The translations under genes were made by a program, and so were the position numbers. From NCBI RefSeq assembly GCF_009696615.1, contig NZ_VULO01000011.1:62001-126000 (forward strand): a stretch of DNA of 64,000 nt. Reading direction: 5' to 3'. Below, in pieces: positions 24,453 to 34,503 of this stretch. The DNA is from Scrofimicrobium canadense (GTDB lineage: Bacteria; Actinomycetota; Actinomycetes; Actinomycetales; Actinomycetaceae). Numbering within the stretch: position 1 is the stretch's first letter; each line of letters starts with the position of its first letter. Below the pieces are notes generated by a model. The model was not told the origin of the DNA and did not search any database. It worked only from the letters and a program-made list of their open reading frames with translations.

Positions 24453-26826
24453 GTGTTGATTTTCCAGGAATCAACGCTGGATCGCCAACTATTTCGTACT
24501 CAGCAATGAGTTTCTTCTCAATTACCGAGGGGAATAGCAGGCTAGGCGCATAGAACGCAGATTCTTGGAAGGGATCTTCTGAACTGGTTGTATCTTTGGT
24601 GCGAAGCGTCTTGATAATGCGAGCTACTGCAGCAACTATGACAGCTGTTACCAAGATGACGAAAATGATCGACATGGTTCCCTGAATGAAAGTATTACGA
24701 ATAATCGCATCTTGAACTGCAATTGCATCAGGTTCGGTCAAAGTGGCCTTCAGCTCACGAGCATTCGACCATTGCTTCCAATAGCCCAGTGCTGGGTCAG
24801 ATGAGAAGATCTTTTGGTACGAGGCAGTGAATGTCGTTGCCAAGTCCCACAGGAACGGAATTCCAGGAATCCATGCCCACTTTGCATATCCTTTTCTGAT
24901 AACAACGACTGTACAGAGAAGCAGTGCCAGAGCCGCTATCAACTGGTTTGCAATGCCGAATAGGGGGTACAGGGTCTGGATCCCACCTCGGGGATCGGTC
25001 ACGCCCATCAATAACAGTGAACCCCACGCTGCCACGACGATTCCTGTCGTGAGCCACGATCCTATGCGCCACGATGGGTCGCGGAACTTCGGCACGATAT
25101 TGCCTATGGCGTCGCCCAACTGGAAACGTGAAACACGTGTAACTGCATCTACTGCAGAGAGAATAAAGAGAGCCTCGAACATAATGGCAAAGTGATACCA
25201 GAAGCCCATCATTGCTTTGCCGCCGCCAACCTGGTGCATGATATTTGCAATACCCACGGCTAATGTAGGTGCGCCACCGGTTCGTGAAACTACAGAAGGC
25301 TCACCGACGTCTTTGGCAACTGCTTTGATTGCCTCCGCACCTTCCAACATTTCCATCTGCCCATTGGCATCAGATTCCCATTGAATCGTGGGCTGATTGC
25401 CAGCAGTATCTGAGACGCGGAGGTTCTGAATGGCAAGTTCTGCCGCCTCTGCCTGGTTGTCGTAGAACTCTTGAGACCCCGCTTCGCCTTCGATTTTCTC
25501 TATACCAGCAGTTTTTTCGACTGCAGCTTGAGACATGTTCATCGAGAAATAGACGCCTTGATTCAACGACACCGCAGCTGCTAAGGCCATGATCGCTACG
25601 AACGACTCCATGAGCATACCGCCGTATCCAATCATGCGAGCTTGGGATTCTTTCTGAATCATCTTCGGAGTAGTTCCTGATGCAACCGTGGCATGCATTC
25701 CAGACAGCGCTCCACAGGCAATGGTGATGAAGAGGAATGGGAAGAGAGTCCCAGCGAAAACGGGTCCTTCTGTATTCGAGGCAAACTCAGTAATAGCTGG
25801 CATTTGTACGATAGGACGCACAACGATAATGCCGATAGCTAAGACAACGATTGTTCCCACTTTCATGAAAGTGGAGAGGTAATCGCGTGGAGTGAGAAGC
25901 AGCCACACAGGGAGCACCGCTGCTAAGAATCCATAAATTACCATGCACCATACGAGGGCAGTGGGTGATAGATGGAAGAAATCTGACAGTGTGGGGTTTT
26001 CTGCAACCCAGCGGCCACCGATGATGGCAGCAATCAGAAGGATAAACCCGGCAATGGATACCGCGGTGATTTTCCCCGGTTGAACAAAACGAAGCCACAG
26101 TCCCATTCCAACCGCGATGGGAATGGTGCAGGCAACCGCGAAAACGCCCCATGGGCTTTCTGCAAGAGCATTGACACAGATCATTGCCAATACCGCTAGG
26201 ACGATCATCAACATGACGAATATGCCAATTGTTGCGATGGTACCGCCGATTTTACCGATTTCATCGATGGCCATTTGCCCCAGTGAACGCCCGCCGCGGC
26301 GCATTGAGAAGAAGAGAACAAGCATATCTTGCACTGCGCCCGCAATGATAACCCCGAAGATAATCCATAACGTGCCGGGCAGATACCCCATTTGAGCAGC
26401 TAATACCGGACCGACTAGTGGGCCAGCTCCTGCGATTGCCGCAAAATGGTGACCATAGAGAACAACGCGGTTCGTCGGGTCAAAATCTTTACCATTATTT
26501 ATGCGTTCGGCCGGGGTCGCATTTGAATCGTTCGGCTTCATGATTTTGCGCTGAATATAGAGCGCATAGAAGCGATAGGCGATGGCGTAGGAGCATACAG
26601 CTGTGATAACGAACCAAATCGTATTCACTTCTTCGCCGCGAACGATGGCCAGCATCGTCCAACCTAATGCGCATGCCAAGGAGATCGCTACCCAAATAAG
26701 AACCTTCCACCAGGTCCATTTGGTGTGTGGTTTAGTACCAACAGGTACGCCGTTCTTATTGCGAATGACGTACTTTTCTTCGTCTGGGGTCAGAGCTTTT
26801 GGCCCCTGCAATGCCGGAGAAGTCAT
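24439..26826 (-). CDS. cstA: carbon-starvation protein CstA, pyruvate/peptide transporter family
   Basis: This membrane protein of about 795 residues has many transmembrane segments and the CstA signature regions (VVLYGHHFAAIAGAGPLVGPVLA, MHATVASGTTPKM). CstA imports pyruvate and possibly peptides when carbon is scarce. The ATG at 26826 is preferred to the GTG at 26838, because AGAAGG abuts the GTG. A hydrophilic insert (about residues 440-530) is typical. It is followed by ybdD and a terminator. The upstream region holds a small ATAGGC/GCCTAT hairpin at 26886-26902. Confidence 0.95.
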   Translation of the reverse strand: MTSPALQGPKALTPDEEKYVIRNKNGVPVGTKPHTKWTWWKVLIWVAISLACALGWTMLAIVRGEEVNTIWFVITAVCSYAIAYRFYALYIQRKIMKPNDSNATPAERINNGKDFDPTNRVVLYGHHFAAIAGAGPLVGPVLAAQMGYLPGTLWIIFGVIIAGAVQDMLVLFFSMRRGGRSLGQMAIDEIGKIGGTIATIGIFVMLMIVLAVLAMICVNALAESPWGVFAVACTIPIAVGMGLWLRFVQPGKITAVSIAGFILLIAAIIGGRWVAENPTLSDFFHLSPTALVWCMVIYGFLAAVLPVWLLLTPRDYLSTFMKVGTIVVLAIGIIVVRPIVQMPAITEFASNTEGPVFAGTLFPFLFITIACGALSGMHATVASGTTPKMIQKESQARMIGYGGMLMESFVAIMALAAAVSLNQGVYFSMNMSQAAVEKTAGIEKIEGEAGSQEFYDNQAEAAELAIQNLRVSDTAGNQPTIQWESDANGQMEMLEGAEAIKAVAKDVGEPSVVSRTGGAPTLAVGIANIMHQVGGGKAMMGFWYHFAIMFEALFILSAVDAVTRVSRFQLGDAIGNIVPKFRDPSWRIGSWLTTGIVVAAWGSLLLMGVTDPRGGIQTLYPLFGIANQLIAALALLLCTVVVIRKGYAKWAWIPGIPFLWDLATTFTASYQKIFSSDPALGYWKQWSNARELKATLTEPDAIAVQDAIIRNTFIQGTMSIIFVILVTAVIVAAVARIIKTLRTKDTTSSEDPFQESAFYAPSLLFPSVIEKKLIAEYEIVGDPALIPGKSTHGSH

Positions 26827-27060
26827 GTGGGTATTCACCTTCTCTCTACTATGTTCATCGATGGAATTATTGATGGATGATTGCCATAGGCAGAAAGCCT
26901 ATAATCCGAAAATAACATGAAAATAGCAACGTTAACTGTGTTTCAGTAAAACATTTGAGCACATATGAGAGAAGTAGGTGCGAGCCTTGCCATACAGGAC
27001 AAGAGCCTATGCAATTGGTCCTAGGTCGCGTTAGCATGACAGTGACGGAAGGCTAATGCT

Positions 27061-27552
27061 ATGGATCTTAATGACATACAAGTGCCTCTGTTGGATGGTA
27101 CCGAGACCACTTTTGGTGATCTCGTTGAAAGAAAAGTTGCTTTGGTCGTGAATGTAGCTTCTCGGTGTGGCCTCACCCCACAATATGAACAACTGGAGGC
27201 ACTCCACAGGCGTTTTGGCGGCCGTGGTTTTACCGTCATAGGTGTCCCCAGTAATCAGTTTCTTCAAGAACCTGGTAGCGAAGGAGGTATCGCGACCTAT
27301 TGTTCGACTACATGGGGAACGACCTTCCCAATGACCGCAAAGATGAAACTCAATGGCAAGCATGCGGATGCACTGTACAAAGAGCTCACGCAGATACCCG
27401 ATGTGAACGGTAAAGCAGGCCGCGTCAAATGGAACTTTGAAAAATTCCTTCTTGGTCCTCAAGGAGAGCGTGCGAGGTTCCGACCGACAACGAAACCTGA
27501 TGACCCCGCAATAGTGCAGCTTATCGAAGAATGGCTCCCTGAAAAATCTTGA
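27061..27552 (+). CDS. thiol peroxidase of the glutathione-peroxidase family
   Basis: This 163-residue protein has the peroxidatic Cys36 in NVASRCGLTPQY, the GVPSNQF motif (Ser replaces the Cys often seen there), a second cysteine in ATYCSTTWGTTFPM and the closing KWNFEKFLLG. It is therefore the non-selenium type, which in bacteria usually draws electrons from thioredoxin. The ATG at 27061 follows GGAAGG. It is a single gene divergent from cstA. Confidence 0.93.
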   Translation: MDLNDIQVPLLDGTETTFGDLVERKVALVVNVASRCGLTPQYEQLEALHRRFGGRGFTVIGVPSNQFLQEPGSEGGIATYCSTTWGTTFPMTAKMKLNGKHADALYKELTQIPDVNGKAGRVKWNFEKFLLGPQGERARFRPTTKPDDPAIVQLIEEWLPEKS

Positions 27553-27791
27553 CCATAGTGTTGTAACCAATGAGAGCCTGGAAAAGTCAGTGCCCTTGCG
27601 GCTAGAGAGAAATCAGGGCTCCCTATATATTGGAGCACTTGTTGTTGGAAGAATTCTTGAGATACCGTTTCCTGTTATTTCATTCCGACTTAAAACGGCA
27701 ATTACCCCACTTTCCTGAATGTTTCTTTTGCAAACTGCTCGTCTCCTAAAGAGCCAACATATCGGCTGTCTCCTGGTCCTAAACCGTTCAT

Positions 27792-28055
27792 TTACCGGGC
27801 AGCTGACATACGCATGATAACGATAAGGAAGAGAGCAATTGCTCCGCACATAATGCCGAATACTGCGCCCCACCGATGAGGTGTTTTCTTTTTTTCGAAG
27901 TCAACTATTCCCACATAGCCAGTGACAAATGCGCCAAGAACACAGATGATAGCTACGTAATCACTGAATGCTGGCAACAAAAGCGCCACACCGCTACCAA
28001 GCCCTAGAGCTAAGGACCAGCTACCAGCTGAAGCACGCGCGTTCTTTTCACCCAC
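27792..28055 (-). CDS. small membrane protein of unknown function
   Basis: This 87-residue frame has three hydrophobic segments (about 14-31, 33-50 and 63-82) and a basic FEKKKTPHR loop. It starts with GTG six bases after the pgl stop and is likely the last gene of the pentose-phosphate operon. I do not recognise the family; DUF4190-like three-helix proteins are similar in layout. Confidence 0.6.
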   Translation of the reverse strand: MGEKNARASAGSWSLALGLGSGVALLLPAFSDYVAIICVLGAFVTGYVGIVDFEKKKTPHRWGAVFGIMCGAIALFLIVIMRMSAAR

Positions 28056-28061
28056 TAGAAA

Positions 28062-28730
28062 TTACTTTGCCACCGCTGCAACATCAGCCAAGAGCAACGT
28101 TGTGTCTGTGCCATGCACCTGAGCTGCTGGTACCGATGGATCTCGGAGCGCATCCGCCTTCTGCGCGCCAGATACAATCAACCAAACCTCGCGAGAATCG
28201 TTAATTGCCTCAAATGTCAAAGAAACACGCTTAGGGGGAGGCTTGGGAGAGTTCTCTACTCCAACCACGCGTCCAGCTACTCTAAGTGCGGGATTCCCTG
28301 GAAAAAGTGAAGCTACATGACCGTCGGGGCCAACTCCTAGCAGAGTGATGTCCATATGCTCCGGTAGCTGCTCGGCGTACAGCTCGGCTGCCTCATGGAC
28401 GGAATTTGCTTGTGGTACTGGGTGGACGTTCACGTGGGCAAGTGCATCAATGAATACCTCCCGGGCCTGTGTCTCATTGCGATCAGGGTCGCCTGAAGGT
28501 AAGAACCGTTCGTCTCCCCACCACAAATGCACAGATGACCAGTCGACCGCATGACACGCGGGATTCTTAGCGACGGCTGCCAAAGTCGCGATACCAATAG
28601 TCCCGCCAGTAAGAGCCAGATTGATTGACTCCTGTTGGGATTGCAAGTCGATAAGACGAGTAATAAGCCGCGCAGCCGTCGCGTGGGCCAATGTCTGCGC
28701 ATCAGGATGCACTATCACTAATCGAGTCAC
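28062..28730 (-). CDS. pgl: 6-phosphogluconolactonase
   Basis: This 222-residue DevB-type enzyme hydrolyses 6-phosphogluconolactone. Visible signatures are LALTGGTIG, the VHLWWGDERFLP block and LGVGPDGHVASLFPG. The ATG overlaps the opcA stop by four bases, and the gene is part of the gnd-zwf-opcA-pgl operon. Confidence 0.96.
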   Translation of the reverse strand: MTRLVIVHPDAQTLAHATAARLITRLIDLQSQQESINLALTGGTIGIATLAAVAKNPACHAVDWSSVHLWWGDERFLPSGDPDRNETQAREVFIDALAHVNVHPVPQANSVHEAAELYAEQLPEHMDITLLGVGPDGHVASLFPGNPALRVAGRVVGVENSPKPPPKRVSLTFEAINDSREVWLIVSGAQKADALRDPSVPAAQVHGTDTTLLLADVAAVAK

Positions 28731-29629
28731 GAACTCATCTCCTTTAGAACTTCGCCATACACCTCGTCAGCATCAAGGCGCCTTAGCTCCTCGGCAATAC
28801 ATTCGCCAAGACCACGAATAGGAAGCGGAATTGAATGATCTGGTTGGCCCGGCTGGCTGATGCGGGCAACCAAGCCGTCAGGCCTATTGATAATGATGGG
28901 ACCTGATGGCCGATCTAATCGCACTTCAGTGAGTGCGGGTGCTCCAGCGATTCGGTTAATTTCAACCGGAACACCGAGCGTATGTGAAAACCAAGCTTGA
29001 AGTACGTCAAGGGATGGATGTGTAGATTGACCTGAGATTGTGACACTCTGCACTGGCTCAAAGGGAGGTAGATCCATACTTGCCGCGGTAAGACCGCGCC
29101 ACAGGGTCGTACGTGTCCACGCTAAGTCCGTGTCTCCTGGCTGATAATGCAGGGCAAGTTTGCGTAGAGTATTGACCCCGTTCTTGCACATAGTCGAATC
29201 GGTAATGCGTCGCCGAGACAGTTTCCCGATAGGATGCTCGGAGGGATTATTTGGGGCCTGGTAGGGCCACCATGCGACAATAGGCGTATCTGGAAGCAAA
29301 AGCGGCAAAACCAAGGTGTCGGCGTGCGCAGCAACAGTAGGGGAATAGCGCAATACGATAACCTCACTTGCACCCGCGTCACCTCCAAGCCGTATTTCTG
29401 CATCAAGCCCCGAGGTGGGTGCCTGGTCTTCTGTGAGTACGATGATCCGACAAGGATTCTCGTGACTTGCTTGGTTTGCAGCCTCGATAGCTAGCTCAGG
29501 GTCGCGTTCGCCAACATCAATAATGAGCGTGAGGACACGACCCAGAGCCACAGCACCACCCTCATCTCGGGCCTGTTGGAGACTAGTGCTGATGTGTTGT
29601 GCGGTAGTACCTTGCAGATTGATGATCAC
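28727..29629 (-). CDS. opcA: glucose-6-phosphate dehydrogenase assembly protein OpcA
   Basis: This 300-residue protein matches OpcA (RVLTLIIDV, PCRIIVLTEDQ, AEIRLGGDAGASEVIVLR, LLLPDTPIVAWWPYQAP). OpcA, known from cyanobacteria and actinobacteria, promotes G6PDH assembly and activity. It lies between zwf and pgl with four-base overlaps on both sides. Confidence 0.95.
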   Translation of the reverse strand: MIINLQGTTAQHISTSLQQARDEGGAVALGRVLTLIIDVGERDPELAIEAANQASHENPCRIIVLTEDQAPTSGLDAEIRLGGDAGASEVIVLRYSPTVAAHADTLVLPLLLPDTPIVAWWPYQAPNNPSEHPIGKLSRRRITDSTMCKNGVNTLRKLALHYQPGDTDLAWTRTTLWRGLTAASMDLPPFEPVQSVTISGQSTHPSLDVLQAWFSHTLGVPVEINRIAGAPALTEVRLDRPSGPIIINRPDGLVARISQPGQPDHSIPLPIRGLGECIAEELRRLDADEVYGEVLKEMSS

Positions 29630-31149
29630 GGCAACCTCCAGGCCCGGCCGTCTCGGGCCATCATCTCATCGGCTTCAGGTGGACCCCACGTACCCGCTCG
29701 GTACCCTTCAGGCCTATCTAGTGTCTCCCAATATGCGGTGATAGGGTCAAGAATCTTCCATGAGAGTTCGACTTCTTCACGTCTGGGGAAAAGCGGTGGC
29801 TCTCCTAGTAACACGTCAAGGATGAGACGTTCGTATGCTTCGGGAGACGACTCAGTAAAAGCGTGTCCGTATCCAAAGTCCATTGTCACATCACGCACCG
29901 ACATGGAATCTCCGGGAACCTTAGATCCGAATCTCAATGTCACTCCCTCATCAGGCTGAACCCGGATCACTAGGGCATTCTTGGTAAGCTCGCGAGTGGC
30001 AGTCGATTTAAAAGGCAGGTGGGGAGCCTTTTTGAACATGACAGCAATCTCAGTTACTCTTTTACCGAGGCGTTTGCCAGTGCGCAAATAGAACGGAACC
30101 CCAGCCCATCGTCTAGTGTCGATATCGAGCCGTATTGCAGCGTAGGTCTCCGTGGTGGAATCGGCGCTGAAACCGCCTTCTTCCAAATATCCAACGACTT
30201 CTTCGCCGCCCTGCCATCCGCCAGTGTATTGCCCTCTGGCTGTATGGGACCCCAGGTCTGTGGGCAGGCGAACGGCCGAGAGAGCTTTGACTTTCTCTGC
30301 GGTTAGATCAGCAGCTTCAAAAGTGACAGGCTCCTCCATGGCAGTGAGGGCTAACAGCTGCAGTAGGTGGTTTTGGATTACGTCCCTAGCTGCGCCAACT
30401 CCGTCATAGTACCCTGCACGCCCTCCCACGCCGATGTCTTCGGCCATCGTGATTTGAACGTGATCGACGTAATTGGAGTTCCATATGGGTTCAAACAGTT
30501 GGTTCGCAAAACGCAAAGCCAAGATATTTTGTACAGTTTCTTTACCAAGATAGTGATCGATACGGAAAATTTCACCTGGTCGGAAGACGGAGTTAAGAAT
30601 ATCGTTGAGCTCTACTGCAGTCTCAAGATTGTTGCCGAACGGTTTTTCGACAATAACGCGGCGCCAATGCTCTGCATCTGAGCGGGCCAGGTTGGCGAGT
30701 TCAAGCTGCTGGCACACTACGGGGAATGCACTCGGAGGAATAGAAAGATAGAAGGCGTAGTTGCCGCCGGTGCCTCTGTGCTGGTCAAGGTCGGCCAATA
30801 CTTGTCGTAGGCATTGATACCCTTGGGGATCGTCAAAGGTTCCCGTGACAAAACGGATTCCTGCCGCCAACTGGTCCCACGTACTATCGCGAAACTCAGT
30901 TCGCGCATGCTCCTTCACAGCAGTCTTTACTTCTTCTGCAAATTCCGAGTCAGTCCAGTCGCGCCTACCGAAACCGACGAGAGAAAAACTTGGATGTAGA
31001 AGGCCTCTGTTGGCAAGATCGTACACAGCGGGGAGGAGTTTTTTCTTGGCCAGGTCTCCCGTCACCCCGAAAATTACTAAAGCAGAGGGGCCAGCGATCC
31101 GGGCGAGGCGAAGATCTCTGGCATCGCGCAGTGGGTTATGGAAACTCAT
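29626..31149 (-). CDS. zwf: glucose-6-phosphate 1-dehydrogenase
   Basis: This 507-residue enzyme is the first step of the oxidative pentose phosphate pathway and makes NADPH. The nucleotide fold begins FGVTGDLAKKKL, and the active-site block RIDHYLGKETVQN is intact. The C-terminal part carries the substrate domain. The start overlaps the gnd stop by four bases. Confidence 0.97.
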   Translation of the reverse strand: MSFHNPLRDARDLRLARIAGPSALVIFGVTGDLAKKKLLPAVYDLANRGLLHPSFSLVGFGRRDWTDSEFAEEVKTAVKEHARTEFRDSTWDQLAAGIRFVTGTFDDPQGYQCLRQVLADLDQHRGTGGNYAFYLSIPPSAFPVVCQQLELANLARSDAEHWRRVIVEKPFGNNLETAVELNDILNSVFRPGEIFRIDHYLGKETVQNILALRFANQLFEPIWNSNYVDHVQITMAEDIGVGGRAGYYDGVGAARDVIQNHLLQLLALTAMEEPVTFEAADLTAEKVKALSAVRLPTDLGSHTARGQYTGGWQGGEEVVGYLEEGGFSADSTTETYAAIRLDIDTRRWAGVPFYLRTGKRLGKRVTEIAVMFKKAPHLPFKSTATRELTKNALVIRVQPDEGVTLRFGSKVPGDSMSVRDVTMDFGYGHAFTESSPEAYERLILDVLLGEPPLFPRREEVELSWKILDPITAYWETLDRPEGYRAGTWGPPEADEMMARDGRAWRLP

Positions 31150-32585
31150 ACTGGCGATTCCGACCTATCACCCGACCAGTCTGTATGGAAAGAACCAGGT
31201 TTGTCGGTACGACGGTAGGTATGAGCTCCGAAGAAATCGCGCTGAGCTTGAATGAGATTCGCTGGTAATGCTTCGCTGCGAATACCGTCGTAATAGGCTA
31301 ACGACGATGAGAATGCTGGTGTGGGCACGCCACACAGCGCTGCTTGAGCAACGATCTTTCGCCACGAACCCAAACCATCAGAAACGACACTAGTAAAATA
31401 GGGGGCAGAGAGAAGGAGCGCAAGGTCGGGGTTAGCCTCATATGCCTCGGTAATCCGATCAAGGAAACGGGCCCGAATGATGCAGCCACCTCGCCAAATG
31501 CGGGCCATTGCACCCAAATCTACGTTCCATCCATATTCTGCTGAAGCAGCAGCAATTTGGTCAAACCCTTGTGAATAGGCAACGACTTTGGAAGACAGCA
31601 GCGCGCGGCGAACATCTTCGATGAACTCTTCGGGACGGGTGACGTCCCATTGCTGTGCCTCAGCTGGAAGCGTGGCACGCGCAGCCTCACGCTGGGGGAG
31701 GGAACCTGAAAGGGCCCGGGCAAAAGTAGCTTCGGCAATTCCTGTCACTGGAACGCCAAGGTCTAGTGCACTTTGAACAGTCCACCTACCAGTTCCCTTT
31801 TGCTCTGCCTGGTCCAAAACGATGTCAACAAAGCCCTTGCCGGTTTCCGCGTCAAAGTGACGCAACACCTCGGCAGTTATTTCGATGAGATACGATTCAA
31901 GTTCTCCCTGGTTCCACTGAGCAAAGATATCGGCTATTTCAGCGGGAGAGGCGTGGAGACCGTGACGCAAAAGATCATAAGCCTCGGCAATGAGCTGCAT
32001 ATCGGCATATTCGATGCCATTATGTACCATCTTGACAAAATGTCCCGCGCCATCTGGCCCCACATGAGTACAACAGGGGACTCCGTCTACTTTTGCTGAA
32101 ATGGCTTCTAACATTGGACCGAGCGTCTGATAGGACTCTTGAGTGCCGCCAGGCATGATGGACGGCCCGTTGAGGGCCCCCTCTTCCCCTCCAGATACGC
32201 CAGTTCCGACAAAGTGAATCCCCTGATCGCGCAGAGCTGCTTCCCGTCGGATCGTGTCGGGGAAATGAGCGTTGCCTGCGTCGACGATAATGTCGCCAGG
32301 CTCCATCAGTTCTGCCAGGCCCTCAATCACCGCATCGGTGGCAGCACCAGCTTGGACCATGATAATGGCGGTGCGCGGACGCTCTAGCGAATCAACGAAG
32401 CCTTCAAGCGAAGTTGTCGGGATAAAATCCCCTTCGCTGCCATGATCCTCAATGAGGGACTCAACGCGTTGAGGTGAACGGTTATGCACGGCCACCGTGT
32501 ATCCGTGCCTAGCCAGATTACGAGCCAGATTGCGTCCCATGACTGCAAGACCGGTTACTCCAATTTGTGCTTTTTTCGCACTCAC
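31146..32585 (-). CDS. gnd: 6-phosphogluconate dehydrogenase (decarboxylating)
   Basis: This 479-residue enzyme forms ribulose 5-phosphate and NADPH. It has the NADP fold GLAVMGRNLARNLARHGY, the VGTGVSGGEEGAL motif, the catalytic HFVKMVHNGIEY and a C-terminal HTYRRTD tail. It is the first gene of the gnd-zwf-opcA-pgl-membrane protein operon, and the promoter must lie in the 78-102 bp before the divergent GDPD gene. Confidence 0.97.
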   Translation of the reverse strand: MSAKKAQIGVTGLAVMGRNLARNLARHGYTVAVHNRSPQRVESLIEDHGSEGDFIPTTSLEGFVDSLERPRTAIIMVQAGAATDAVIEGLAELMEPGDIIVDAGNAHFPDTIRREAALRDQGIHFVGTGVSGGEEGALNGPSIMPGGTQESYQTLGPMLEAISAKVDGVPCCTHVGPDGAGHFVKMVHNGIEYADMQLIAEAYDLLRHGLHASPAEIADIFAQWNQGELESYLIEITAEVLRHFDAETGKGFVDIVLDQAEQKGTGRWTVQSALDLGVPVTGIAEATFARALSGSLPQREAARATLPAEAQQWDVTRPEEFIEDVRRALLSSKVVAYSQGFDQIAAASAEYGWNVDLGAMARIWRGGCIIRARFLDRITEAYEANPDLALLLSAPYFTSVVSDGLGSWRKIVAQAALCGVPTPAFSSSLAYYDGIRSEALPANLIQAQRDFFGAHTYRRTDKPGSFHTDWSGDRSESPV

Positions 32586-32687
32586 GCTGAAACCTCACTT
32601 AGCCGAATCGTCATCGTAAAGATACTCACCCATGAAAGCATATTGCTATAATCTGCCGTTTGCTTGCTCACATGGGAAACTGGTCCT

Positions 32688-34493
32688 ATGAGCGTCCATT
32701 TTGGTGAAGTATGGAGCCCCAGTCCTTTTGCGCTGTTACGAAACAGCGTGCGTGTAGTGCGTCAAACTGGCGGCCGTATGCTGGTGCTCGTTGTTGCGAC
32801 TCAGTTGTTACTGGGATCTCTAGCTTTTCCCCTAGTAAGTTGGCTTTTCAGAGAAGCCCTGCGCGCCAACGGAATGATGGTCCTCGATATGGCGGACTTT
32901 GGAATTCGGCCCGGTATTCCACTCACTATTGGACTGATTCTTACAATTATTGGCCTTCTGTTTTTCTTAGTTGTTTTACAATTTGCAGCAATCCTGACAC
33001 TGCTGAAACACCCTGACAGCCCTATGTCGCAGATCTGGCAAGACTTGGTAAAAGTTGCCCGAAAAGTCTTCCGTGCTAGCTCGATACCAGTCGCACTCTA
33101 TGCGTTACTGGTAATTCCATTGGCAGGTTTTGGTTTTACCTCTGTGCTCTTAGAGAACATCTCAATTCCCGCATTCATCACGGGGGAGCTTGCGAAAGAA
33201 TCCATCACACAAGTAGCCATGTGGGTGTTTTTCGCAGCGATCATGTGGTTGAATATTCGCCTCGCATTGACTATCCCATGTTTTGCACTGACCTCCTTAT
33301 CTGGTACTGAATCAATTAAACGTAGCTGGTACCTCACACGCGGACTTCGATCATTACCGTTCTTTTTTGCCGTGGTGATTGTTCTCTGTATTTCTGCGGT
33401 GTGCGCCATTGCGACCGCCTTTATCTCAATATTGCCTACGATGTTAGCGGATGCCCTATGGGATGACGGTTCTGTTGTTGTTGCCGCCTTTTCGCTGGGG
33501 CTGGCCCACGTCACTGTGGCGATCATAGGAGGATTTACTCTGGCAGTGGTTGCTGGCGTTCTTATGGGATACCTCGAAAATAAAGAGGACCTTATTACAC
33601 TTCCGAATCGCGAGACCATGGCAGGCAAGAGAAGCCGCTGGATAGCAGCGGGGGCAACAGCCGTTGCTGTCGTTGCTATGGGGTTTGCGGCCATTCCAAC
33701 AATGGAACATTTGAGTCGGCATCCTGATTCCATCATTATGGGTCACCGCGGCTTTACGGCGCACGCAGTTGAGAACACTATCGACTCTTTAGAAGCAGCA
33801 CACGCCGCTGGGGCAGATATCGTCGAATTAGATGCCATGCAAACGAAAGACGGTGGCTACATCGTCATGCATGACACAAGCTTAGGGCGTTTAGCGTCCC
33901 GCAACGTTGATGTAAAAGACATTACATTCGACGAGGCGGTCGGCCTAGAAATACATGATCGGTCGGGGAATACGGGGCAGATTCCGTCTCTCATTGATTT
34001 TGGGATGAGAGCGAAAGAGCTTGGGCAACCGCTACTGATTGAAATCAAGCTGTCGGGAGCCGAAGGCCCAGATCATGTGGCTGAACTGGTGAGTTTACTA
34101 GAAGACCATGATTTGCTGGAGGGCAATATCTTTCATTCTCTCGATGCCGCATCGGTAACGGCGTTAAAACAGCAACGCCCGGACCTCACGGTCGGGTACA
34201 TTATGCCTTTTGCTGCTGGGGGAGTCCCGAACACCCTTGGTGATTTTCTGGTGATCGAGGAGTCTTCGGCGGGCACCACTCTTCAAAGGCAAGTGACCGA
34301 TGCGGGTCTTGGATTTGTTGTGTGGACCCCAAACCAAGACAACACAATTCGTGAGCGACTTCGGCGCGACACAGACGCAATAATTACTGATCGAACTGAC
34401 TTAGGAATCACTAGTCGATCAGAGATGGCCGATGAGAAAGGCCTCAGCGCGGTACTCTATGACGCGTTGATGGATTTGCTCCTCAATAGTTGA
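32688..34493 (+). CDS. glycerophosphodiester phosphodiesterase with N-terminal membrane domain
   Basis: The first half (to about residue 330) is a multi-pass membrane domain of the GDPD-linked type. The C-terminal half is a GDPD TIM barrel with GHRGFTAHAVENTIDSLEAA, the metal-binding DIVELDAMQTKDG and VMHDTSLGRLAS. It probably cleaves glycerophosphodiesters at the membrane or cell surface, in lipid or teichoic-acid turnover. The ATG at 32688 is used; a TTG at 32664 is also open. It probably heads a group with the two genes after it. Confidence 0.93.
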   Translation: MSVHFGEVWSPSPFALLRNSVRVVRQTGGRMLVLVVATQLLLGSLAFPLVSWLFREALRANGMMVLDMADFGIRPGIPLTIGLILTIIGLLFFLVVLQFAAILTLLKHPDSPMSQIWQDLVKVARKVFRASSIPVALYALLVIPLAGFGFTSVLLENISIPAFITGELAKESITQVAMWVFFAAIMWLNIRLALTIPCFALTSLSGTESIKRSWYLTRGLRSLPFFFAVVIVLCISAVCAIATAFISILPTMLADALWDDGSVVVAAFSLGLAHVTVAIIGGFTLAVVAGVLMGYLENKEDLITLPNRETMAGKRSRWIAAGATAVAVVAMGFAAIPTMEHLSRHPDSIIMGHRGFTAHAVENTIDSLEAAHAAGADIVELDAMQTKDGGYIVMHDTSLGRLASRNVDVKDITFDEAVGLEIHDRSGNTGQIPSLIDFGMRAKELGQPLLIEIKLSGAEGPDHVAELVSLLEDHDLLEGNIFHSLDAASVTALKQQRPDLTVGYIMPFAAGGVPNTLGDFLVIEESSAGTTLQRQVTDAGLGFVVWTPNQDNTIRERLRRDTDAIITDRTDLGITSRSEMADEKGLSAVLYDALMDLLLNS

Positions 34494-34503
34494 TTGGCGA
34501 GTG

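Noticed and set aside
33098-33736. 212-residue minus-strand frame opposite the GDPD gene
   Set aside because: Antisense shadow with no start signal; the plus strand has clear membrane helices and the GDPD signature.
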